In this document: positions 7,078 to 13,963 of the stretch, in pieces
Layout of the letters: the number at the start of each line of letters is the position of its first letter
Position numbering within the stretch: position 1 is the first letter of the stretch
From: Candidatus Schekmanbacteria bacterium
GTDB taxonomy: Bacteria; Schekmanbacteria; GWA2-38-11; J061
NCBI GenBank assembly: GCA_003695725.1
Contig: RFHX01000082.1
Span: 1 to 16,194, forward strand
DNA length: 16,194 nt
Direction of reading: 5' to 3'
Made by a program: the position numbers and the translations under genes
The notes under the pieces: generated by a model
What the model was told of the DNA's origin: nothing
What the model saw: only the letters and a program-made list of their open reading frames with translations
Database searches by the model: none

Positions 7078-7812
7078 CTACTCTACTGCTTCATTGCAGA
7101 AAGGTTCAAAAAGTTTCTTTCTTAAATCATGAAGACTTTCTGCATCTGCAGGGAAGGAAGCCGAATTTATCGAGATTTCCAGTAATTCACCATCTTCCGT
7201 CCTGATTTTAGAGAGTGTATCATTTATTTTTTTTGTTAATGTTGTCATTTTATCTTTGTCTGTTTCAGGAAGAATGCTTGTGTAAATCTGATTGGAATAT
7301 CTAAAGAGAGAATTGCCCTCCGATAAAAAATTTCTTAATGACCTTGTAACATCACAGATTAATTCATTGCCTTTACCAAAACCATATTTTTTATCTATTT
7401 CAGCAAGGTTTTTGACTGCCACAACAAGTACTGAAAAAGGTGCAGATGAAATCTGTGACCTGCGAAATTCCATAGCGAGGCAGTCTTCAAAATGGTTTTT
7501 TGTTCCAAGAGAAAGAAGGTTTTCTCTTATCGATTGTTCTTTCAATGCATCAGTTTTCTTTTTTTCTTCTTCTATTTGCTTTCTCAATTTTTTGATATGT
7601 GTCTGATTATTTATTAGATAAACAATGAAAAGAAGTATTAATAGCGTAAAGGCATAAAAGTATTTGTTTTCTATAGGCTCTCCAAAAAGAGATGTATATT
7701 GCAGAGTAAGAAGAAAAAGAAATGCCGCTATGAGAAGAAAAAGAAGAAGTGTCAAGAACCAAAGTTGTTTATCCCGACTTTCTAAATAATCTATATTTTT
7801 TTCTTTTTTCAT
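7078..7812 (-). CDS. Two-TM membrane protein with degenerate GGDEF domain
   Basis: The 244-residue protein has two membrane helices (about 17-37 and 51-68), a charged coiled coil (about 70-97), and then a domain that follows diguanylate cyclases along its length. That includes LGTKNHFEDCLAMEF (like the LTGLxNRR helix), IDKKYGFGKGNELI, and FRYSNQIYTSILP where active cyclases have RYGGDEFAVLLP. The active-site loop is therefore SNQIY (173-177) instead of GGDEF, and the metal-binding Asp of the LLDIDxF strand is Ala132. Cyclase activity should be lost. The likely roles are nucleotide sensing, dimerisation or a scaffold. It has its own promoter at 7848-7876. The ATG lacks a clear ribosome binding site. 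The protein lies downstream of, and on the same strand as, the molybdenum operon. Confidence 0.8.
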   Translation of the reverse strand: MKKEKNIDYLESRDKQLWFLTLLLFLLIAAFLFLLTLQYTSLFGEPIENKYFYAFTLLILLFIVYLINNQTHIKKLRKQIEEEKKKTDALKEQSIRENLLSLGTKNHFEDCLAMEFRRSQISSAPFSVLVVAVKNLAEIDKKYGFGKGNELICDVTRSLRNFLSEGNSLFRYSNQIYTSILPETDKDKMTTLTKKINDTLSKIRTEDGELLEISINSASFPADAESLHDLRKKLFEPFCNEAVE

Positions 7813-7847
7813 AAGGAATGTTTAATAGAAACTTTGTGATACACTCT

Positions 7848-7876
7848 ATTATAAATTCCCTTATACAGAAATTCAA
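7848..7876 (-). promoter_or_regulatory. Sigma-70-type promoter for the degenerate GGDEF gene
   Basis: On the minus strand, TTGAAT (plus positions 7871-7876), a 17-base spacer, and a perfect TATAAT (7848-7853). Transcription would begin near 7841, about 30 bases before the ATG at 7812. This suggests the GGDEF-like gene is expressed independently of the molybdenum hydroxylase operon that ends at 7934. Confidence 0.65.
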
Positions 7877-7933
7877 CAAACTATTAAGAAAGAGCAATAT
7901 TTAGTAATATCGGCAAAGTTGGAGTTAGAAAAA

Positions 7934-10222
7934 TCAGTTTTTTCTTTCGGCTTGTTTTTTTTCTTGAATAGCTTTTAAAACCTTTTCAGGAGTAATCGGT
8001 AATTCGGAAATAGGCCAGCCAATAGCATTGCTGACTGCATTTGCTATTGCCTGTGTTGTACATTGAATAGGGCCCTGACCTACTTCTTTAGCGCCAAAAG
8101 GGCCATAAGGGTCATTGCTTTCCACGATTATTCGTTCAACTTCAGGCATATCGAATGCACGGGGAGTCTTATAATCGAGAAAGGAAGGATTGAGGACTTG
8201 GCCATCTTCCATTAAACATTCTTCATACAAAGCCTGTCCCATTCCGCTGAATACCTGTCCATCGAGCTGTCCTTCGACGCCTAATGGATTGATTGCAAAA
8301 CCTACATCGTGAGCGACAGTCATTTTCAATACTTTTACTTTACCTGTTTCCGGGTCGACTTCGACCTCTGCAACCTGTGCGCCAAAGGAATAAGCAAGAG
8401 AGGAGTTGCCCTGAAGAGTTGACATATCAGCTGCTTGGCATGGTGGATTGTAAAACCCTCTTCCCATTATGAATCTTCCTTCATCTGAGTAGAGCGTTTG
8501 GAAGACTAAATCCTCGAAGCTTATTGTTTGTTCAGGATTGTCTTTTGGAAAAACCTTATTATCTCTAAAAACAATAGATGAAGTAGGAACATTAAGTATT
8601 TTTGAAGCAGACTTTATCAACTGTTTTTTGACATCCTTTGCCGCATTTATAACGGCGTTTCCTGTTGTGAATGTCCCTCTTTGAGACATTGCACCCACAT
8701 CGAGAGGTGCGATATCGGTATCGCCTGAAATTACAGTTATATTGTTTGCAGATATACCAAGCACTTCAGCTGCAATCATTGCCATTGCTGTGTGTGACCC
8801 CTGTCCCATATCAGGGAGTCCTGTAAAAAGAAAAACCTTCCCGTCTTCGGACACTTTGATAAATATTGCTGATGTATCATGGGTAAACATTCCCTTGCCG
8901 CCAGAACGAATTATTCCACAACCAATACCAATTCCCCTGTATGGTGGAAGTTTCCCTCTTTTTCTTTTCCACCCTGATTTTTTTACGACTTTTTTGATGC
9001 AGTCTTTGAGACCACAGCTTGCATAATGAATTTTGCTCAATGTTGTATAGCCCTTGTCCACAGCATTTTTTAGTCGAATTTCTGCCGGATCTATACCGAT
9101 GTCCTCTGCTATCCTGTCGAGCTGCGAGCCGAAAGCAAAACGCAGTGTAACCATTCCTGTGCCGTGATGGAAGAAATAGGGCGGGTTGTTCGTATAAACC
9201 AACTTTCCATTGAATCTTGCTCCTTCGAGCTTATAGAGCATTTGCAGGGAGGTAGCCATAAATCTCAATACAATGAATTGGGTCTCCATATAAGCACCGC
9301 AGTCGGCTAATACCTTTGCTTCAACTGCTTTCAGAGTGCCGTCCTTTTTTACCCCTGTTTTGAGTTTAATTTTGAATGTACCTCCGCCGCGAAAGACAAG
9401 AAATTCCTCATCAGCGCTGCACATCAATTTTACAGGTTTTGCCGTTTTTCTTGAAAGGAAGGCAGTAATGTAATGGAAACCCTTGTCAGCGCCTCGTCCG
9501 CAAAATGCACCGCCTGTATTAAGATTCATTATTCTCACATTGCTTGTTGAGAGCCCTAAATTGAATGCCATATTGTTTTGAATAATTGCAGAAGACTGAA
9601 TAGGCGTCCATATAGTAAGCTTGTTGGGAAGGGAAAAATCAGCTACTGCAATATGATGCTCTGAAAAACAACTGTGATTAGGCCTTACAATGAATTCGTC
9701 TTCCCGAATATGGTCAGATTCTTCAAATGCTTTTTCTATATTTCCAAAATTGATATCAATTTCATCTGCAATATTGTCTTCAAGATATTCATGAAGTACG
9801 GGCGCGCCTTGTGCCATAGCTTCTTCAATTGATAGAATTGGTTTGAGTGGCTCAAAATCAATCTTTATTGATTCTGCAGCTTCAAGAGCTGTATCTTCGT
9901 CAATTGCAGCTACAGCGGCAATTTCATCGCCAAAGCAATAGACTTTTTTATCACACAAGAGCTGCTCATCTGGACCAAACATAAATCCATTTATGTCTTC
10001 GTTTGTAATCACTGCTTTAACACCCGGAAGTTTTTTTGCCTTTGAAGTGTCGATATTGAGGATTTTAGCGCTGGCATATGGACTTCTTACAATTTTTCCA
10101 TAGAGCATTCCGGGTAAAATAACATCGTCTGCGAATTGTGAACGCCCTGAAGCTTTATATACGCCATCTAAACGAGGGTGGCTTTTTCCTACTACATTGT
10201 ATTTATCTTTTTTAACTGCCAT
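7934..10222 (-). CDS. Molybdopterin-binding catalytic subunit, xanthine oxidase / 4-hydroxybenzoyl-CoA reductase family
   Basis: Large subunit that holds the molybdopterin cofactor and the substrate site. It starts with the typical domain (GKSHPRLDGVYKASGRSQFA at residues 12-31). It contains the GGAFCGRG loop, the LPDMGQGSHTAMAMIAAE segment, the VAHDVGFAINPLGVEGQLDGQ region, and PFGAKEVGQGP near the C-terminus, where E713 matches the essential active-site glutamate of the family. Length 762 is normal. The ATG is 15 bases after the [2Fe-2S] gene, in the same operon. Because the FAD subunit carries the [4Fe-4S] insert of 4-hydroxybenzoyl-CoA reductase, I favour an acyl-CoA or aromatic-CoA substrate, but the motifs visible here do not fix it. 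No CoA ligase or molybdenum-cofactor maturation gene is in the window. Confidence 0.92.
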   Translation of the reverse strand: MAVKKDKYNVVGKSHPRLDGVYKASGRSQFADDVILPGMLYGKIVRSPYASAKILNIDTSKAKKLPGVKAVITNEDINGFMFGPDEQLLCDKKVYCFGDEIAAVAAIDEDTALEAAESIKIDFEPLKPILSIEEAMAQGAPVLHEYLEDNIADEIDINFGNIEKAFEESDHIREDEFIVRPNHSCFSEHHIAVADFSLPNKLTIWTPIQSSAIIQNNMAFNLGLSTSNVRIMNLNTGGAFCGRGADKGFHYITAFLSRKTAKPVKLMCSADEEFLVFRGGGTFKIKLKTGVKKDGTLKAVEAKVLADCGAYMETQFIVLRFMATSLQMLYKLEGARFNGKLVYTNNPPYFFHHGTGMVTLRFAFGSQLDRIAEDIGIDPAEIRLKNAVDKGYTTLSKIHYASCGLKDCIKKVVKKSGWKRKRGKLPPYRGIGIGCGIIRSGGKGMFTHDTSAIFIKVSEDGKVFLFTGLPDMGQGSHTAMAMIAAEVLGISANNITVISGDTDIAPLDVGAMSQRGTFTTGNAVINAAKDVKKQLIKSASKILNVPTSSIVFRDNKVFPKDNPEQTISFEDLVFQTLYSDEGRFIMGRGFYNPPCQAADMSTLQGNSSLAYSFGAQVAEVEVDPETGKVKVLKMTVAHDVGFAINPLGVEGQLDGQVFSGMGQALYEECLMEDGQVLNPSFLDYKTPRAFDMPEVERIIVESNDPYGPFGAKEVGQGPIQCTTQAIANAVSNAIGWPISELPITPEKVLKAIQEKKQAERKN

Positions 10223-10237
10223 CTTGAAAAAGTTACC

Positions 10238-10705
10238 TCATCTTTGCTCTGGAATAAGGCTCTTGATTGCTTCAATGATTTTTATATGTCCTGTGCATCT
10301 ACAGAATGTACCTGCAAGGGCTTCTCTGATTTCTTCATCACTGGGAGTCGGGTTGTTGTCGAGAAGTGCTTTAGCTGTCATAACAATACCCGGCGTACAA
10401 AAACCACATTGTATAGCCCCTTTTTCTATAAAAGCTTTCTGAACGGGATGAAGCTCTTCTTCTGTGCTTATTCCTTCAATAGTTGTAATTTTATGTCCTT
10501 GTGCATCCAAAGCTAATATAAGACAGGAGAGGACTGCTTCTCCATCCATTATTACAGTACATACTCCGCAAGTGCCTATGTCACATCCTTTTTTTGTGCC
10601 TGTAAGTTTTAACTCGTATCTTATGACATCAAGCAATGTGTCATTTGGTTTGACTGCTACTTCATAGTCATCACCATTTACATTGAGAGTAATTATCCTT
10701 TTCAA
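10238..10705 (-). CDS. [2Fe-2S] subunit of molybdenum hydroxylase
   Basis: Small electron-transfer subunit with two [2Fe-2S] clusters. The plant-ferredoxin-type cluster uses C41, C46, C49 and C61 (GCDIGTCGVC then C). The second, in the four-helix C-terminal domain, uses C100, C103, C135 and C137 (QCGFC, then FCRC). Length 155 is standard for CoxS/HcrC/XdhC-like chains. It would pass electrons between the molybdenum centre of the large subunit and the FAD subunit. The start codon is TTG, with AGAGGGAAGAG just upstream; the opening MKRIITLNVNG matches the family's usual beginning, so this start is sound. Gaps of 17 bases before and 15 bases after place it in the middle of a three-gene operon. 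Confidence 0.95.
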   Translation of the reverse strand: MKRIITLNVNGDDYEVAVKPNDTLLDVIRYELKLTGTKKGCDIGTCGVCTVIMDGEAVLSCLILALDAQGHKITTIEGISTEEELHPVQKAFIEKGAIQCGFCTPGIVMTAKALLDNNPTPSDEEIREALAGTFCRCTGHIKIIEAIKSLIPEQR

Positions 10706-10722
10706 AACTCTTCCCTCTTTAT

Positions 10723-11709
10723 TTATTTTTCAGAGAGTGCCTCTAATGCTTTTTTAACAAGTGCAGACGCAAGTTTTCGCTTGTAGCCTGCTGAAGTAAA
10801 AAGATTTGTTAATGTCCCAAGCTCAGTTGCAGCAATGTTGGATGCTTCTTCTATACTTTTTTTTGTAATACCTGATTCAGCAATTATAGAAGCTGCTTTT
10901 TTGAGCAAAACAGGGGCTGATGTCATTGCCCCTATGACTATTTTTGCTTCACTGTATCCTTTATTTTTTTCCCCTTTCAGACTGATTGCCACATTGCCAT
11001 AGCCGAAATCTATTCCTCTGCGGCTGCTAATCTTGTGAAAGTATGTCAGTGTCTTTTCCTCCCTTTGAGAAGGAATTGTTATTGAAGTAAGCAGTTCATC
11101 ATTTGCAATATCGATATGTGATTTCCCGTTGTCTTTGAAGAAATCTGTTGCTTTGACTTTTCTTTCTCCTTCCTTCGAGGTTAATGTAAATTCTGCATCG
11201 AGCGCAATCATTACAGGTGCCGTATCAGAGCTGTTTATTGCATAACAGCGACCAGATTTTTTTATTGCATGGCAAACCGTGCCTCCTGTTTTGTGGCAAA
11301 GTTCTCTGCCGTCTCTCCAGAGTTTTGGTTGGTTGTAATACCAACACCTTGTATTCAAACAGATATTTCCGCCAATTGTTGCAGTGTTTCTTATATGCAT
11401 TGAAGCAAGTGATTTTATCGAATCATAAAGAATTGGATAGTCATTTTTAATTTCTTCTTTCTTCAAAAGATTACTCAGCGTGAATGCAGAGCCAATTTTG
11501 AGCATTCCGTTCTCTTTTGAAAGAGAGGATAATTCAGGGATAGATTTTATACCTATTAAGATTTCCGGCATTTCAAGCCGGTGCTTCATATTTACGAGTA
11601 AATCTGTACCGCCTGCCAATATTTTTGCTTTGCTATCGGCTTCGGCAAGATTTGCTATGACTTCGTTTATTGAAAGAGCTTTTATGTATTCTGTTTTTGG
11701 AAGACGCAA
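10723..11709 (-). CDS. FAD subunit with extra [4Fe-4S] insert, 4-hydroxybenzoyl-CoA reductase beta type
   Basis: FAD-binding subunit of a molybdenum hydroxylase. FAD motifs are LAGGTDLLVNM (31-41) and the IRNTATIGGNIC stretch (106-117). Four cysteines follow at 122, 138, 146 and 155 (NTRCWYYNQ ... LCHK ... VCHA ... GRCYA), in a roughly 40-residue insert absent from xanthine dehydrogenase or CO dehydrogenase. In 4-hydroxybenzoyl-CoA reductase this insert binds a [4Fe-4S] cluster that lets the enzyme run in the reductive direction (family knowledge). I chose TTG at 11709, preceded by GGAG at seven bases, giving MRLPKTEY, the usual family start. An upstream TTG at 11742 would add 11 hydrophobic residues (339 in total) and has poorer support. 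First gene of the operon. Confidence 0.88.
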   Translation of the reverse strand: MRLPKTEYIKALSINEVIANLAEADSKAKILAGGTDLLVNMKHRLEMPEILIGIKSIPELSSLSKENGMLKIGSAFTLSNLLKKEEIKNDYPILYDSIKSLASMHIRNTATIGGNICLNTRCWYYNQPKLWRDGRELCHKTGGTVCHAIKKSGRCYAINSSDTAPVMIALDAEFTLTSKEGERKVKATDFFKDNGKSHIDIANDELLTSITIPSQREEKTLTYFHKISSRRGIDFGYGNVAISLKGEKNKGYSEAKIVIGAMTSAPVLLKKAASIIAESGITKKSIEEASNIAATELGTLTNLFTSAGYKRKLASALVKKALEALSEK

Positions 11710-11729
11710 AATTAATCTCCAAAATAATA

Positions 11730-11756
11730 TTGAAAAAATCAATTATCTGTTAGAAT
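11730..11756 (+). promoter_or_regulatory. Candidate promoter for the cupin-mutase unit
   Basis: TTGAAA (11730-11735) and TAGAAT (11751-11756), each five of six matches to consensus, but with a short 15-base spacer. It overlaps the candidate promoter on the other strand, so the two transcripts could be regulated together from this divergent region. Confidence 0.3.
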
Positions 11757-11776
11757 AAAATTTAGTTCTCTGTCAA
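11747..11776 (-). promoter_or_regulatory. Candidate promoter for the molybdenum hydroxylase operon
   Basis: On the minus strand, an exact TTGACA (plus positions 11771-11776), an 18-base spacer, and a weak TAACAG (11747-11752). It would give a leader of about 30 bases to the TTG start at 11709 and almost none to the alternative TTG at 11742. The poor -10 box suggests either a wrong guess or a promoter needing an activator. Confidence 0.3.
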
Positions 11777-11829
11777 GTATAAGAAAAGGGTAATCTATCA
11801 AAAAAACAATTTAGGAAGGGAGTATTACA

Positions 11830-12171
11830 TTGAGCAAAGAAGAAATCTATCCAAAAATGTTTGACTCATTGCCTGATGCAGATATTCCTTATAGAGGGAT
11901 TGGTGCTAAACTTCTTCAAGGTATTGAACATCAAGTGATATTTTTCGATGTCAAGGAAGAGGCGTTTATCCCTGCACATAGGCATTCTGCACAATGGGGA
12001 GTTGTGCTTCAGGGAGAAATGGAAGTTGAAATGCAGGGAAATAGACGAAAGTTCAAGAAAGGAGAAAGTTATTTCATACCTGATGGAATTGAGCACTCAG
12101 TAAGATTGAGCAAAGGATTTAAAGCAGTAGATATTTTTTTTGAGAAAGAGCGTTATTGCACAAAGTCCTAA
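11830..12171 (+). CDS. Small single-domain cupin protein
   Basis: One conserved beta-barrel (cupin 2) domain in 113 residues. Motif 1 is PAHRHSAQWGVVLQGE, with H50 and H52, and Gln55 where many cupins have the metal-binding Glu. Motif 2 is GESYFIPDGIEHSV, with H89. Three His plus Gln can still bind a metal, so it may be a small metal-dependent enzyme or a ligand-binding protein; the substrate is unknown. The start is TTG at 11830, with AGGAAGGGAG upstream and no competing ATG. It diverges from the molybdenum operon and ends 17 bases before the likely mutase ATG, so it is probably the first gene of a unit with the mutase. A link to acyl-CoA metabolism is inferred from position only. Confidence 0.85.
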   Translation: MSKEEIYPKMFDSLPDADIPYRGIGAKLLQGIEHQVIFFDVKEEAFIPAHRHSAQWGVVLQGEMEVEMQGNRRKFKKGESYFIPDGIEHSVRLSKGFKAVDIFFEKERYCTKS

Positions 12172-12188
12172 AATTTAAGAAACTTCAG

Positions 12189-13787
12189 ATGAGTGAAAGA
12201 AAAAAAAATTTTTTTACGCCCTCCAATATAGAAATAAGAAGGTATTATCCTATCAAAGACAAATCAGGAAAATCATATCTTGAAAAAGAAGGATTGCCCG
12301 GGGAATATCCATTTACAAGGGGAATCCAGAAAACTATGTATCGTGGAAAGATATGGACTATGAGGCAGTATGCTGGTTTTGGGACGGCCTCTGATACGAA
12401 TGAGCGTTTCAAGATGCTCATTAAACAAGGACAAAAAGGATTAAGCGTTGCCTTTGACCTTCCAACTCAGATGGGACTTGATTCAGATTCTCCAAGGGCT
12501 GAAGGTGAAGTTGGAAAAATTGGAGTTGCTGTGGATACACTATCTGATATGGAGGAGATTTTTGATGGAATTGAGATTGATAAAATCTCGGTTTCAATGA
12601 CTGCGAATGCGCAGGCGGCAGTAATGCTTGCAATGTACATAGCTGTTGCCAAAAAAAGAGGCATACCCTTACATAAATTGAGAGGCACTCTTCAGAATGA
12701 TATTATAAAGGAATATGTTTCAAGGGGCACTTATATCTATAGCCCTATGGGGGCAATGCGCCTTGCATCTGATATAATAGAATTTTGTTCATTAAATCTG
12801 CCTCAATGGAATCCTATTTCAATTTCAGGATATCACTATCGGGAAGCAGGTTGTAATGCAATTCAAGAAATAGCATTTATGTTTTCTGCAGCTATTGCTT
12901 ATATCGATGATGTACTGCAGAGGAGTATCTCAATTGATTCCTTTGCACCTAAAATTTCTTGGATTATGTCAGCAGGGATGAATATTTTTGAAGAAACTGC
13001 AAAATTCAGAGCCGCTCGACGAATATGGTCCAAATTAGTGAAAGAAAGATTCAATGCGAAAAATGAATCTTCTATGAAATTTCGTGTATTTGCAGCCACT
13101 ATGGGTTCTACATTTACCTTAAATGAGCCAATGAATAATATTGTAAGAGGTACGATAGAAGCGCTTTCTGCTGTATTAGGTGGTGTGCAATCCCTTCATA
13201 TTTCCTCTTATGATGAAGCTTTGGGAATTCCTTCAGAAGAGAGTGCGAGGGTTTCTCTAAGGATACAACAGATTTTGGCATATGAATCCGGCTTATGTGG
13301 CATAATAGACAGCTTTGGAGGGTCGTCGTACCTTGAAGAGCTTACTGATAAGATTGAAGAAGATTCTGTTCAGTTATTGAAGGAGATTGAAGAAAGAGGA
13401 GGCGCCATATGGGCGCTTGAAAAAAATTTCTTTCAGCAAATAATCAATCGGGAAGCGTGGAAAGAAAAAAGAGATATCGAAAGTAAAATTAAAAAAATTG
13501 TTGGACTTAATTGTTTTGTTTCAAAGAAAGATAAGAAAATAAAAGCATTTAAGATTTCTGAAGAAGTTGAGAAAGAGCAAAGGGCAAAATTGGCAAAGGT
13601 AAAAAGAGAGAGGAACGATATTGAAGTTAAAAAGTCACTGGATAACTTGGTTAAATCAGCGAAAGTAAATAATATAAACTTGATGCCTGCTATAATTGAA
13701 TGCGTAGAATCTTATGCAACTGTTGAAGAAATCTGTTCGTCTTTGAAAAATGTATTTGGCACTTATTCTCCATCCCCTTCCTTTTAA
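12189..13787 (+). CDS. Methylmalonyl-CoA mutase catalytic (large) subunit without B12 domain
   Basis: Catalytic half of an adenosylcobalamin-dependent acyl-CoA mutase that interconverts methylmalonyl-CoA and succinyl-CoA. Hallmarks are TMYRGKIWTMRQYAGFGTA (49-67), GLSVAFDLPTQMG (84-96), GTLQNDIIKEY (166-176), SISGYH (211-216) and LHISSYDEALGIP. Relative to the Propionibacterium enzyme, Tyr89, Arg207 and His244 correspond to Y61, R179 and H216 at a constant offset of 28. Having both Tyr and Arg favours methylmalonyl-CoA over isobutyryl- or hydroxyisobutyryl-CoA. The protein (532 residues) ends without the B12-binding domain, so a separate small subunit is needed; none is in the window, nor are MeaB or the epimerase. 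I chose ATG 12189 because an earlier TTG at 12156 overlaps the cupin gene; neither start has a strong ribosome binding site. Confidence 0.9.
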   Translation: MSERKKNFFTPSNIEIRRYYPIKDKSGKSYLEKEGLPGEYPFTRGIQKTMYRGKIWTMRQYAGFGTASDTNERFKMLIKQGQKGLSVAFDLPTQMGLDSDSPRAEGEVGKIGVAVDTLSDMEEIFDGIEIDKISVSMTANAQAAVMLAMYIAVAKKRGIPLHKLRGTLQNDIIKEYVSRGTYIYSPMGAMRLASDIIEFCSLNLPQWNPISISGYHYREAGCNAIQEIAFMFSAAIAYIDDVLQRSISIDSFAPKISWIMSAGMNIFEETAKFRAARRIWSKLVKERFNAKNESSMKFRVFAATMGSTFTLNEPMNNIVRGTIEALSAVLGGVQSLHISSYDEALGIPSEESARVSLRIQQILAYESGLCGIIDSFGGSSYLEELTDKIEEDSVQLLKEIEERGGAIWALEKNFFQQIINREAWKEKRDIESKIKKIVGLNCFVSKKDKKIKAFKISEEVEKEQRAKLAKVKRERNDIEVKKSLDNLVKSAKVNNINLMPAIIECVESYATVEEICSSLKNVFGTYSPSPSF

Positions 13788-13841
13788 TTTGAAAATGGTT
13801 GATATTTTTCTTTGACCTTTTATGCAAAAAAAGTAGACTTC

Positions 13842-13874
13842 AAAAAAAAGCTGAGAAAAAACTTGCTTTTTTTT
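13842..13874 (+). terminator. Rho-independent terminator after the mutase gene
   Basis: A-rich 5' arm, then AAGC and GAG (one T bulged) pairing with CTT and GCTT around a six-A loop, followed by eight T (13867-13874). It has a GC-poor stem but the right shape and T-run, and lies 54 bases after the mutase stop. Transcribed in the other direction the A and T tracts swap, so it could work both ways. Confidence 0.6.
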
Positions 13875-13892
13875 CTATATGTTGTAAATAGT

Positions 13893-13913
13893 CGAGTGGC
13901 TACTCGGTTTTTT
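13893..13913 (+). terminator. Second hairpin plus T-run, terminator or attenuator
   Basis: CGAGT (13893-13897), loop GGCT, ACTCG (13902-13906), then G and six T (13908-13913). It is a short but GC-rich stem with a T-run. It lies 18 bases after the first terminator's T-run and about 50 bases before the start of the next gene. It is either the second of two tandem terminators or a leader attenuator for the gene at 13964. Confidence 0.5.
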
Positions 13914-13963
13914 GAAAGTGAAGGAGTTGTATTTTTAACAAAAACTAAAAGGAGGATTTATCA

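Noticed and set aside
8742-9026. 94-residue open frame opposite the molybdopterin subunit (plus strand).
   Set aside because: Antisense shadow of a conserved gene; Pro/Ile/Ser-rich with no recognisable motif.
10178-10516. 112-residue open frame opposite the [2Fe-2S] and Mo subunit junction, with several Cys.
   Set aside because: Its cysteines come from reading the opposite strand. It spans two well-supported genes and has no upstream signals.
12156-12188. TTG start for the mutase giving 11 extra residues and overlapping the cupin stop.
   Set aside because: The extra residues are not part of the family's usual start and have no ribosome binding site; the ATG at 12189 gives a normal N-terminus.
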